64,000 nucleotides of DNA. Source: Varroa destructor. Taxonomy: Eukaryota; Arthropoda; Arachnida; Mesostigmata; Varroidae. The notes below the pieces were generated by a model. It saw nothing but the letters and a program-made list of their open reading frames with translations, was not told the DNA's origin and did no database searches. Of this stretch, positions 12,901 to 25,900 are shown piece by piece. Made by a program: the position numbers and the translations under genes. The stretch spans positions 1,102,000 to 1,165,999 of the forward strand of contig NW_019211459.1 of the NCBI RefSeq assembly GCF_002443255.2, given 5' to 3'. The stretch's first letter is position 1. Every line of letters begins with the position of its first letter.

Positions 12901-15783
12901 ATTCTGCTAACTGTAGCTAGACAACTACGTTGACAGCAATAGGGATGTTCCCGACGTTGCTGCGGCTGCGTCGTCGTATACCATTGTCGCGTATTCCACA
13001 GTCGCCCGCCCTTAAAGAGTCTCGCATTCACATGCTGGGGAACCTCCAGTGCATTCCCGGACCCGGAACAGTGACAATGCGTTTCCTGGCTCTTTCGACA
13101 AAAACACTGCCCAGTGATATCCTATTAAGTGGCATAATATGCGCAGCGTGTTGCTCATACCTCGTTTCGGATCAAGGGCAAAAAAAACCAACATAACACA
13201 ATGCACAACAGATTACAAGCACACTGAAGCTGAGGCTTGGCACAATTGGAGGGAAACTAAATGGCCTACGTATTATTAGTGGCCTTAAAGAAGCAACATG
13301 AGGTTAAAGGTAAATGATCCTTTGTAAAGCTATGTACTGAGCAGATTTTGCAGCCACCCAAAAGGTTTTCATTTCGTGTTCCATTATTAAAGGTTAAGTC
13401 TTGTCAGCATTACCAAAGAACCTTCACTAAATGGGGCTTTCTTGAAATGAAGCGTGCCGCATCAGTAATTTACGACCGATTTCCCCCTTCTATTAACTAC
13501 ACTTAGACACGTACTTGACTTATTCAGGATACTTTTGTTGTATTTAAAATACGAAAGGTAGAATCTGGAAGTTTCTGTTTCAGTTGTCCTCATTTTTTGT
13601 CGTAAAGTAAAGCGTGCGCCATGCTTTAAAGTTAGCACTTTAAAGACGAACCTCACGATATCATGCTATTTTAAGTTTCGGAATTCGTGGGGCAAATAGT
13701 ACTATTAATTTTGAAGGCTCGATCGGTGGTGCAACTGAATTTTAGAGTCCGTGAATTAAGAATTAAATTTTTAATCAACCGCTCTTCCTGTACTTAGCTC
13801 TTGGAAGAATTGTATATCCGATAGGGCTGGAGGTAGCCCGGTGCTTGTGCCTGCCTCACGCTGTCGTTGTGACAATGTTGTGGACGAATAACGGAAGTCA
13901 CTGTATACTTCTGATTGCAGGCCAAGTAAACTTTTATAAGCAATTCCGGTACTGGCTAGACCGCGTTGTTTCGTGTCAGCCGTACTGTGTTGGGTTTACC
14001 TTCAGCCTCAAGAGGAATTACGTGAGGACGCCAGTGAATCAAGAAAAATGAGCTATTCAAATACATTACTATTCTATTGTGAATCTAAATTACAGGCTTT
14101 GCCTTTCTGGACGTTTATGAAGTTTATCAAGTTCTTTTGAAGCGTAGATTTGAAAAAAAAAATGCCATAGTGGGCTAAAAGTTGAATGAGTTCATCACAC
14201 TCATAGACGCTCATAACTGTCCGCTGGTCACACTTAATTAGATTTACGTGCTCGGTGCATTTAATCAAACAGATAGCCTATAGTGCATGTCTATCTATCG
14301 TAAACAACATTTCCCGTAGATCAGTTCAAATTAAACCTGGGAATACTAGACCCGATGCATGCACGCTATCCTACGTCTTTCGTCTAGCGGGAAATAGTCG
14401 TGTCGATAGACAATTAACATACAGTGTGTGGGGCACAGTTACCATGATGAGCTTTAAGTCATAAAGGAGAAAGTCAGACAATTTGCTTGCGGTCTAGTTA
14501 TTAGATTTCTATTATATGTCGTTTTTATGCTCCGGACTATATGGTAGTTGTCAACACCTATTATTCATATACCTGTCGATTGTAGTATAAGAACGCGTTA
14601 CACCCTCAGATAGTGTCTCACAGCTAGCTTGAAATAGCTACGCGTTGAGTATTTGATCGTATTCAAATAAATCACTTCGGAGCGAATGAAAAGCAAATAT
14701 AGATCTATATATATATGCTCCAATCCTATGTTAGAACACGAACACGCATATTCAATACAGCATAATAAATGCGCGATCGTTTGAGAAAAATACACCAACA
14801 TCCAAAGCTACCAGTTATCAGTATTTACGTACTAAATAGGTGACTAAACGCGAATGGCTTGCGTTCTCGGCCTACGTGTAGCATTAGCTAGAGCTGCTCA
14901 CTCGATCATGTCTACTGGGGGGGATTCGATACTTTCGAAAGACGCTAGGCACAGAAAATTAAAATTGAATACACGATTGGCCTACAAGCGGCGACCACAA
15001 TGTCCAAGATGGTTCCATTGGCCGTGGCACACACAAGCACTTATCTGAATAGTGAAGCTGATTAACATCACACCTGCAGCCGAGCTTATATATGGCTTCA
15101 TTGAGATTCTATACTTAGGCCACACGTCTAGTTCTATAGTTGTATTGACAGAGCCTACAAAGTGCCTACTTTTTGCAGCCGATTCTTGCGCCCAACTCCT
15201 TTTTTTTCGGATGCTAAACAAAACAGTCCATTTAATGGTGTAGATTTTGCTCGTTGTGGATTTAGCTTTCGTTTTTCCTTGTATATTTCCAGGACTTTCT
15301 TATACATTTATCTTAATAACTGATGATGATTTTTAGCCTTTTAATGCTAATAATACTAACCAGATTTTTATAATCCAAAAACAGATCCGGGCTTTTCCCG
15401 AGTGAAGTCCCTGTTGCCCACAAACCCTATAACAGCCTTCAGTCAAAACAATACGGAATAAAACTACTGTGACTCTATACGAATTACCGAATTGCATCCT
15501 GTTCTTGAGAACTATGATCAGCGCAGCCGAAGAGGTGCGACAGAAAAGTGTCGCATCTCAATACCAGCAGAACCGATGGCGACAGTGATAGCGCCGTGTT
15601 CCGCCATGCTAAACCTGCTTTTTTGTTTCGAATAGACTTCATAAGCCACCTAAATAGGTAATCAGGAGTAGTTTCAACTACGTGTTTATTCAGTTTGGTC
15701 TGAGGCAACGTTAATCGATAGTATTACTCATTTTACACGTGAGGGCGTCCCAGTTGCGTTATCCGTATCAACCGTTTACGGTC

Positions 15784-15815
15784 ACCGATGACCATGTCAA
15801 GCTTCGGTCATCGGT
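15784..15815. repeat. Perfect inverted repeat, 10-bp arms
   Basis: Arms ACCGATGACC (15784-15793) and GGTCATCGGT (15806-15815) are exact reverse complements around a 12-nt loop. If a 4-nt GGTC bulge just to the left is skipped, three or four further flanking bases can also pair. It is shorter than the four long hairpins of the window and is near what chance could yield. Confidence 0.85.
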
Positions 15816-16091
15816 AAATCATTTGGCTTTCTTTCAGCCAGCAGCTGCGGCAGCAACAGCGCATATATGTAGACTTTCAATCAGTCAAGTAACAAGAAAC
15901 AGACTAGCTATGAGGCACCTCTCATGCATCAGCAGGAGTACAGTTGGCCGTAGTCTTTCTGGGTTGGCTTGCCGCACCCCGAGACGTAATATAGCCATAC
16001 CGCTAAGCTACAATTGGCCTTATTCTACTTCGCGTTGCTACGCTGGCCTTCGTCCTTAATTCTCTGCTGCCTGCTTGTCCGTGTGTTGTGT

Positions 16092-16105
16092 CCCCCCCCC
16101 CCCCC
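16092..16105. repeat. Homopolymer tract, 14 C
   Basis: Fourteen consecutive C residues on the plus strand, flanked by ordinary mixed sequence. It is the C-strand counterpart of the G18 tract about 9 kb to the left. Exact length should be treated as uncertain because homopolymers of this size are error-prone. Confidence 0.95.
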
Positions 16106-18796
16106 AGCGACGAACAGAATACCATTTAAAAGACCGTGGACGACTCTGGAGGGCGGCACAGACCGAAAAGAGCCGTAAGATCCGGCTAAACTTATATTGG
16201 TCCTATAATGGTTACTCACATAGCGTGTGACTGGAGAAAGAAACGCTGTGGCCAGGACTAGGTGTGTGTGCACAGAGGCTGTTGTGGCCTGATGTCTATA
16301 CTCTCGCCACTGTTTTTGCGGTGGCGTCCCCTCTTAGCCATTCATTCTGCCCATGGCTTCACAGCAATAGAACGAGTAACGCTATCCAGGAAAGTGAGCA
16401 AACTGAGCTCTCTTTTGGCAAAGACAAACGTCCTCGACGCTAGAACTACAGATATCTTATAAGGCCATGATAATATGGTAAATTGAAAGCCATGACAATA
16501 TAGGATTGCGAATTATTTTTTGCTTTATTATTCCTGCTTCAAAGTTTATCAAAGTCGCGTCTCGCCTAATTTATTGATGGCAGCCATTTATCAATACAAA
16601 ATGATATTAAACATAAATGCACCACTATGTTCGGTTCAAAGCTGTTGGAAAGGCAGGCGTTCGGGCTGCTCATCAGATGCGTAAAGTCGTGGATATTTAA
16701 GCTTGCCGTGGCTATTACTCCACCAGCGCCGCTTTGGCCGTCGGTAGTGGTAGATACTGATGCTATCAGCCGACCTTCTTCTTCGACGGTGTCCTGCTGC
16801 TTTTTACCTGTCAGCCTCTGACAATTGCTGCCTGACTATCCACTGTTGAGACAGATGGATACTTTGAAAGGCATGACGCGCCAGTCAAGTATCAGGCTAG
16901 GCGTAGGAGGTAGGCACAGCAGAGGAATGACGATATCACTACGACTCGCTCTTTACCTCGTCGATCGCCGTTACTGCCGCCGTCATCCAGTTGACTGCGC
17001 CTTGATCCGACAACAGCGGTGATGGTGGTCATAGAAGCAGCAATAGTAGTCGCGGTGTTTGTCACTTCTCTTTGGTCCGTCTACGTAGGACATGATACTG
17101 ACTGTCTACGGAGCGGACAAAATGAGGCGATCCAACTGAGACCGGCGAGATACCGAGAGCAACAGTCGTATCCGATTCTGTTAGGGAAATTATGTTAAAA
17201 CAAGATACACAAAGTGACTAGAAAAACCTCTAAATAAAGTTTCTAGTTACGGAGTTTTCGTTTCACACCTGTTATAATGTTAGAAGATGCATCAATGCGG
17301 GCGGAGGACGGATTTAATAGAGGCATCGTAATATTACCTCTAAGCATACTACAAGCTATTCTAAAATTATGGCGCTGCAAAAATTATGGTGTAACATTAT
17401 ATTCGTTTTAGGGATGATAGTATAATCATTTTATTACGACTGTATCGCCCAGCTAAAAAGCATTTACATACACTCCGCTACTTTAACAAGTATGAAATGA
17501 AGAACCAAACTGTTTCAAGACTTTAAGTCAGCCTACATCGATCTTGAAACCTTGTCCTAATTAATATGTCCTAACTATTTTTTCTGAGGCACGTTATGAA
17601 ACGCTCTTTGTCTCACTCCGCAAAAAGAGTTAGCTCAAAGGTGAGCTTGAGCTACCAAAACGATTGTCAGACTGAACAAAAAGAAGAAAGAATGGCGTCC
17701 GACGTTAATCGGAGTTGTTGAAAGCACTGACTGGGTGATCCGTAGATGACTGTTACTCAATATATACAAAGATATAGTAGCTATATACACACATTCAGTG
17801 GAAGTGATATCATAACAGAGCGTCGTTTGCGACGATACTTCAGTTGTCTGGTAGCCCGTAGCTTTGTTGTGGAAAAAACCGCTAACTATGCATACTTGGT
17901 AGAGAGCGGAATAATCCAAACTGCGAGTTTCTAAATAAACAGATGTTATATTGCGCTCTCCGGCATCAAGTTTACCTTTTACCTCTCGAAGGCCTTTGGC
18001 AAGATCAGACAGATTGTCAGGTAGGGCGGAATCTGTTCAGCCTCACTGTCACGCAAAAACTGGTATCATCAAATAGACATTATCGAATTTGTTTAATTTA
18101 CTGGTCAGGTTTTGTTTTTACGGGTACAGCGAACATCAGGTCTTGTCCCAATTATAGAACAATTGGGGAATCAGCGCCTAGACACTGAGCTTCTCTTCTA
18201 ATTATCGAGTGCATAACGATGAAAATTATAACAACTACTACTGCCGTTCACATATGTACATGTCTTCTAATGAGAGAGAGATCTTATTCTGAAACATGTC
18301 TTGGTGTGGTAGTACATCATCTCTTGGTCGTCTGAATAGTTTACGTATACGAACAGCCTAAGAGGAGGGATAAAAGGACGAGACCGGCGGCGGCGGTCCT
18401 GGCTAGGGCGCTCGCTAACAAATTTCGTCGCTTCGCATTACTGCACGCATACTAGATGTCTGTTTTGTCAATGGCTACTAAGACCCAGTCGGTTACAATT
18501 ACAGGAACTGCAGCAGCAGCAATCAATGTTCCGATCCGAAATGCGCGATATTGTGTAAGCGGTAATGTTCGATGCGATATCTGTCGCAGCTTTAACAACC
18601 GATTGATCGATCAGGCGGCGTCACAACAGGGCAATCCTTTATTATTGCTGCTTAATGTTTGCCTGCTTTCCTCATCCGGGTCACTCGCTATTGTGGCTGA
18701 TTCTACCATACAACCTCTGATAAATATCTGCTGCAGAGGACGATATATGGGTAACGCGTACCTGAATGAGTATCATCGTCTGGATCCATAAACAGG

Positions 18797-19021
18797 TTAG
18801 AGGAGTAAAATGCGGGACTTCGACGTGTGTACGTCTTCGCTACAACGTGTACAACCGTTTCCGTCATCGTGCCCTGATCCCCTATTTTTTGAGTTTTCGT
18901 GTGTGGTATCGCCGGTAGACATTCCAGCAGGCGGCTGGCTATTTGTGCCCGGGTTCGAACGTAGACCACAATATGGGCAGGTAAATACGTTACCCGTTAG
19001 GTTATCACGGGGTTGAGCCAT
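18797..19021 (-). CDS. Small ORF with paired CxxC motifs (speculative)
   Basis: A 74-residue minus-strand frame starts at a true ATG with a favourable context (A at -3, G at +4). It contains C15-P-Y-C18-G and, 38 residues later, C57-T-R-C60, the spacing of two cysteine pairs that could bind zinc. The middle is polar and low in hydrophobic residues (T, N, S, G, H, D). No complete zinc-ribbon family is recognisable, and there is no neighbouring gene, promoter or polyadenylation signal that I can tie to it. At this length a chance frame is quite possible. I record it only because ATG context and cysteine pairing coincide. Confidence 0.12.
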   Translation of the reverse strand: MAQPRDNLTGNVFTCPYCGLRSNPGTNSQPPAGMSTGDTTHENSKNRGSGHDDGNGCTRCSEDVHTSKSRILLL

Positions 19022-22000
19022 TGTAACCTGATGAGTTACAACTGTCTGCTAATAGAGCGACGGACGAAGTCTATCGGCTAGTCTTAGGGTGGCCGGCGAA
19101 AAATTACCTTCAGTCACCATGACCATATGAATAGTCGTCAATTTCTTCGATGCTAACAAACTGCATAGCACAGTGCAAGCGCTCGCGGTAATATGGTGAA
19201 CGAAACACTGATCGCGTTATCATTATTTGCTTTCTTGTCGGTACTACCCAAAAAAGATGCTGCTATGATACTCACGCGATGTGGGGGCTCTCATGGGTCA
19301 CAACGGACCAGTCGACGAAAGCTGCGGACATAAGCTGAGCAACAGCGGGCAGTGGCGAAAGCAAAGGTATTGAAGACATTCCGACAAGACTGCAGCCCTA
19401 ACATTCAGTTCTATTATCAGGGGATGTCTGCAATTCAGGCAGCACTACCGGTGTCCATATCCTCTTGCGTCTCAAAGGTACGACCTACAGAGAACTAGCG
19501 TCTGCCAATACGCGTCTCCAGCCCGCGCGGTGTATATGTACCAATGTCGTTCTAAACCACACTTTGTAAGCGTTGCTTTCACTAGCCAGCTGCTATCGCT
19601 CTTCTTAGTCAACACTGTTGACGTCGACCCTAGCAGTGGCAAAAGAATTTTATCAAGTTATTAATGCTGCTTGTAATGGCACGCCTATGTTTTCATCTTG
19701 TAGCTCCCTAGTATACAATGTCATGGTTTCCGGAAGGATATCTTTACCACTAAACACGACCTCTGTACAAAGTTTTGTCTATCCTAATTGTGCCAAGCTT
19801 CTGAACAATAAAGGATGTTTTATTGTCTTCTGTTTCATTCTTCTGAATAGTATTTCAAACTACGTAGACAACGACAGATAATTGATTTTTATGTTAAAAA
19901 GGCTTGGTATTTAGCTTATCGTAGCTAATTTATCTTGCAGCTCGGAAACCATGTTTCTCATGAGCAAAGATGTAATTATATCAGATTATGTCTGTATGGA
20001 GTTCCGATGTGTTTAGCGGCATCTCGAATATACCTTGGCTTTCTTCTAATCTTTAATCCTGTACTAGATGTGAAAGAAGTTCTGCCTACAGGCAGTTCTA
20101 GGTAACTGTACGTGGACGATGCCGAAGCTCAACGGGTTCGTAGATAGGTACAGAATCGTACCTAAATTTACTGACTAGACGCAGGACGTTGTCGATGCGA
20201 TAACTAGATGGTGTTCGTTATATCCCGACGTGCGCAATTGTTTGTGATGGTAGACGCAAGCATGACTCTATCTAAATAATAATCTCATCTAGAGAAACGA
20301 ATTCCTTACGTATCTATTTTTTCTGTCCTTCTAAAATGGGGTCGTTCAACTTTTACACTGTGTTACAAGAGAATTTTGTTGTTATAAACTTTGGATCTTG
20401 TGAACTGCGGCGTTTTTAACTCCAAAAGCTCAGGCATTGATATACTCGGTCACGAGCAGAACGGCTCCGCCCGCGAACTAAAAAAAAAACAATTTACTTA
20501 CACTCACAGCAACGAAATTCAACTCAAAAAAATTACGTCGCAAAGCAGGTTGGAAAATACAAAAAGGCCTTAAAAAATCACCAATCTAGCTTGAAGGATC
20601 CTTTGTAAACAATAGATCGCCCAAAAAATCGAGCAAGTACACAATGCTAATTTTCCACAGGTTTTTTTGAAAAAGCACCACGGTTAACTCTATAGCAGAA
20701 CATCTAAAAAAACGTTCTTTCGAAGATATAATTTTGTCAGAGTACGGCTTATAAAGTAAGCAAGTTTTCCACTTGGATGCTCTTAGAAATTCTCAACAGT
20801 TACTCAAATACCTATTTAAAAAAATTCTTCGCTCTTTGGTTCGCATCCAAGTCTATAAAAAATCAACACCTTTTTCATTTACACAAAACAATTTTCTACA
20901 TTGTCAGGCCAAGTCTACAGATGGGTTAAAGCCTAATAGTTGTAAACGTAATCCAGAGTTTATAACCAGCAAAAATACTATTCAAATCGGGAAATTTCAC
21001 AGAATCGATGCGAAAACACTGTTGGTTTTCTTCTTCTTTCTATTCTAAAAAATTCTAGCTATAACGTAGCTTTTATCACACTTCGTTTTTGGATAGCAGT
21101 GAAAATTGATGGTAAATTGCAAAAACTTGGTAAGTTCGTGGAAGTCAGACGACGGCGCGTGCGTACGTACGTCAGTTACGGTGTCACACGTGTTGTACGA
21201 TAGGTTACGTCGATAGCTATACGCCGACGAAGCATCGCTTTTTCAGACTGAGTTCTAGTTCTGTTTCGGTCAGTCGACTGCCATTGGCTATTGGTGTACG
21301 AAACTAAAATGTTTGCTATCCTTTTCATAACCAACTTTCCACGGTAGCTGTTTTCCATTTCCGATCCGTTATGTAATCGTACCTATGTGTGTCCTCCAAC
21401 ATTTGCCGGTGGTCGAGTGTGACTGCATGTCTTATTTAAAAACACGTTCGTGCGAGCACCGTAGGTAGATAAAGCTGATACAGCTCAAGTGTTACTCACA
21501 ACAAAAAGTCAGTACTATGAGCTACTGCCTTAGCCGTTTAACGTGACTGATTACGAACATATCCTGAACTCTGATCGCTTACTCCCCAAAACACCGAAAT
21601 CTGGCCCATTTTACAGTGTGTCAAACCTTTTTTTGTTTCGATGGAAATTTGTCGTGCCCATCACATTTCATATTGCTAACTCGTAAAGCTGTAGGTTAGT
21701 GAGGTTTATACCTGTTCAGTACTATATGTAATATAGGTAACTTGAAAAAAATGACATTTCGGGAAAATCGGAGCACAAAAAGAAATGTAGCTAGGAAGGA
21801 GATATTGGACAAATCGTAAGCGATAGAGCTATACCACTCAACGGCCCACGTAAAACAAGGTGCGAAGCATATGTGGCAAAATAGATCAAAACGTAAAATG
21901 AGTTGATATCAAATCATGTTTCTGTGTGAAAATATCTAAAAAACTACATTTTCTATCCCCGGCTAAAGGCCGATGATGCTGATGATAGACGAAGAAGGAT

Positions 22001-22282
22001 CTGCGTTGAGCAGAATAATGATCGCTTATATCGATGCGGTACATGGCGTGCTCCGTGAACCGTGCTTGCCATTTGAGAGCGATACTGGAGTTGATTCAAC
22101 AGTGACAGAAACGAGCCAAACTCTACAGTATCCTAAAACGACGAAGGACATAGAATTTCCTTAGAAAAGCCGCAGTCTTTCCTTATAAACAAGTTCTCGT
22201 ATGGGGAAAAGAGGCCGCTCATACGCTTTTTCGCAGATGAGGAACAATCATACTTTAAACGATAAAGAAACCATTCTGTGAT

Positions 22283-22302
22283 AAAAAAAAAAAAAAAAAA
22301 AA
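22283..22302. repeat. Homopolymer tract, 20 A
   Basis: Twenty consecutive A residues on the plus strand. It could be the tail of an old retroposed sequence, but no recognisable retroposon body or target-site duplication lies to its left, and no polyadenylation signal precedes it closely. Annotated as a simple repeat. Confidence 0.95.
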
Positions 22303-22840
22303 GAGATTAATCTGAAGCCCCTGGCTGTCGGTGTATTTGAGGAGAATTTCGGGAGCAGATTTATGTAGATTCAGCATAACATAGATGATGCTATTTCTGC
22401 ATGTTGATCCTTCTGCAAGACACAGAATCTCCTGAAAATGGTGCCAACCAAACCTTCTTGAACATCTCAAAAGAAAAAAACAAAGTGGCGAGTGATTTAA
22501 TCCAATTACTGCATCATTCACAGTAATGTTTCATTTAAACTCTGACTCACTGACCATCACATCTTTTACTTCTACAAGTTATACCGTGCCAAAAGCAAAG
22601 CAAACGTTAATTGCTGGTTACACTGATACAGCACTGGACGTTGTACACGTGCCTTTCAGGGAGAAGTTGTATATAATTCGCGATGTTATAAACCTTCGTG
22701 CTGATGTAGCGCAAAAATGTTACTATTGCGACGTCCTCTGATTTGTGTTGCCGGCCAGTAGCATCAACTAAGAATAGGTTTCTATCCCACGTCTCTCCCA
22801 TCAACGGTTCTGTCGCCAACCAATCTAACGGTTTTTTAAT

Positions 22841-22920
22841 CTTTCAATTTGAAGCTTTTTTAATTATTTTCTTTTAGATTATATTTTAATAAATTAAAAT
22901 TTAATCTTAATAATTGAAAG
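22841..22920. repeat. AT-rich near-perfect inverted repeat
   Basis: An inner hairpin has arms at 22876-22890 and 22893-22907 (15 bp, one mismatch) around a 2-nt AA spacer. Outside it, CTTTCAATT (22841-22849) and AATTGAAAG (22912-22920) are again exact reverse complements, although the intervening distances differ on the two sides. The whole could be an aged inverted duplication with a roughly 20-bp insertion in the left arm, or a small palindromic element. Low complexity makes chance pairing more likely here than for the mixed-sequence hairpins. Confidence 0.8.
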
Positions 22921-25900
22921 TCGCGATATGACCAGTATTAACGCCGCTTGCTGCCACGATCGCCGGAACGGCCGCATCAGCAAATAATCAGCTCCCGCTT
23001 GACACGATGATGTACGTAGCGTCCACTCGCCTATCAAAATCCTAAGCTCATTGGCATTTTCCCACTCTTTTCTCGACGAACCATTTTACAAAACCTTCCT
23101 ATAGAAGCACTCTTCCGATATGCTCCTATATCAATTGAAGATACTTAGCCTATATAGCCGAAAAAAGATGGGCTTATACAAACCAGAACCGAGACTATAC
23201 GAACCACCAACGATTTCATTCAAGCAAGTGTAATTGAGATTAAAGAAACTAATAGTTTATAAACGTTTTCTACTAGGCTAGCCAGGTCAAAAATGATCGT
23301 GCGTCTACCATAGACTCATTTAGGTAACGTGAGGTCAGTTTGTGTGTGTGACCCAGGTACCGACACATCTGAGAATGACATCTTTTTGCTCGATTGAAGA
23401 ATAGGTCGAAGAGTAGCAACGAACGACCGTTCTTCAAGGCCAGCTTGATATAACTAGAATCCATTATAAGGGTTATGCAATGGCATAAATGACCATCTAT
23501 AGCACATTCTGACCTTGGACCATTATTATTGACAATATCGCTTTTTGCCAATAATCGATATTTCCGATAAAATAGACTGTTTTATTTAAAGCAGCAATTC
23601 AACATGATATTTCTACACATGTATCCATTTTTACGCTTCGTTGTAGTGTCAGGCCACTTAGTTGTTTTAATTAGTAAAACTAGCGCTGACGACGTGCGGG
23701 CAGTAGCCCCAAGTAAACATGTAATGTAAGTTAATGTTATATGTCTGTCCTTGAAATAGTCGTTTCGTTCTAAGTTAGACTGTTCTGTAAGAACAATTCA
23801 ATTAAATACAAAAAGATATTTACGCGTCCTGTATATTGTCTCCCCATTTTGATGTTAGGTCAGGGAAAAATATCAGCAATATGAATCGTATTAATTAGGA
23901 CCCATGTACATATAGAAAATTACTCTTTTTTATCTAATTTTAAAGTTAAGATATTGCCAAAAATTCTAGGCCAAATTTTTCTTGCTAGAAGGAACGAAGT
24001 GACCCGTTTAGGCCCAGCAGGATATACATATATATAAACGTAGTTATCGCTGGTCAAGGGAGGCAGAACAGTGGCATAACAACTGAAGGCGCCTCTTTTC
24101 GTTCCCTGGAGATTCCTCAGTGGCTATAGCAGCAGGAAAAGAGTGTCGTATGTCCAAGAACGTCAGACGCAATGCCTTGCCTCACATTACAGTCACATAT
24201 ATATAAACGAATTAAGCAGCGGGAATCACACCAGCCGTTTTCATCTTGCAGTGGCGCTTGTCCATACCCCCTTTACCACCTCAGTTCCCTAGCCAACGTT
24301 TGTTGCGTTCATATTTCACTCCACCATGGCCATGCGTCAGTCAAGTGGCTAGCTGTGTTCTGTTCCGATACAGAGAATACATCGAACTCGAGATTATTTT
24401 TTTTTTAACTAGGCGCTTGTAACTGTCGTTTATTGCCAGTGGCCTTATTTCTTTAGGTATTGTCTTGGATACAACCGGCATCACGATTGTCGAAATGCCA
24501 CTATGTCATGTCAGGTTGTTTCCACACCATAATATCGGGCTAAGTGCCCCCTCTGCTATCCCGAAACTCTGTGGCAGCAAGTCGCAACACAAGAACCTTC
24601 GAGAGGGCTATAGGCAAATATTCAAATGTAACGACATTTTCCCACAAAGTTCCCTGTACTGCATCGGACGTAAGGTTTGAACCTATTTAAGGTTAATTCT
24701 CCCAATCGTATACAAATCTGCCTGAGTTACAATTTACTTAAACACAAGTTATCTCGTTGTACCATTTTCAGATGCTTGAACTATATTGTTACTGCGTTTC
24801 GATTAGCTTGTTTCACTGGTTCCTCTACCCTACGCCCGTTATTAAATTAGGCTGCGTATGGTACTGGTTGAGGTTTCAGGCCCTGCGAAATAAAAAATGC
24901 CCTGTGATCATATTCTAGCTATCTCATCAATCCGACAGCAGGTATTCCACTCCTTACTGTCAATTAGATCTTTATTTTGCTGTTCAACATACAGTGTAAT
25001 ATGGCCGTTTCTCAGTCGCCTTAAGCCGGAACTGGCCTTCGACAACTTTTTGAAATTTCCTTTCCATATGTATATAATTAGCTGCTGGAAAAAGCGGTGC
25101 CCGCAGGCGATGTAAACATATTTTTATCTTTTAAAAACTCGCGACCATTTTATCAAGCGACAGTTTATCTCTATTTTCGTCAAAGGCACTTTTTGCGTTG
25201 TTCAACCACGAGCACCGGAACAACGCGGTGAATCGTGATGTCTAATAGATTCTTCTGACCGTCTCGGATGATAAAATCAAATTCTATCCTGATGTACGGC
25301 CATATTTTCTACTATCATCGATGGCTGGCTACGTATAACATTGAGGTGGACATGACACGATGTTTCTCCTGTGACTCTGTCTGATGGCTAATGCTACCAG
25401 CATTATATATGTATATATATACATTTTATATGCACAGTGGCATATAGGACAAATGGTGCATGCATCTGTCCATCGTCTAGCGGACGATGTTCGCCCCGTT
25501 TACAAAAACAAGTCCTATTCTTTTACTGCGATCGCTGACGCTTTTGTGGGCGACCGGCACAGAGAGCGTATCGTTGCACTGTGCTAGTTGACGCTCAGGA
25601 GCCACGCCGCAAGAAGTCTCGCAGACGACCGGCATCGTAAGAACACTGTTTATGTTTGCTAGCTTTTTTAAAGTGTATTATCTATTTTCCGGCCATTATT
25701 ACGAGGGTTATATATCGTAACCCGACAGACGCTACGCAGTATTTCACGTTATCCGTGCGCCAAGGATACGACTACTGTTAAAAATATATTGGAAGGTCGA
25801 TCAGCTAAGACACTGAGTTTGATAACGGAGGATCGTACTATTTGATTATTACATTGTGCTGTTGCTTGGGCTAAGGCCGCATATCTACGACTGCGCTCTT

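Larger units (their letters stand above)
5663..18796. other. Non-coding stretch, no recognisable gene
   Basis: This 13-kb stretch holds homopolymer tracts (G18 at 6957-6974, C14 at 16092-16105), a 10-bp hairpin at 15784-15815 and a short imperfect direct repeat (about 16462-16478 and 16489-16505). The open frame of about 130 codons on the plus strand near 9537-9929 has no ATG start and matches nothing I know. It ends just past a strong splice-acceptor-like tract (pyrimidines then ACAG at 9890-9893), which is probably fortuitous. No RNA gene or intact repeat family was seen. Confidence 0.55.
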
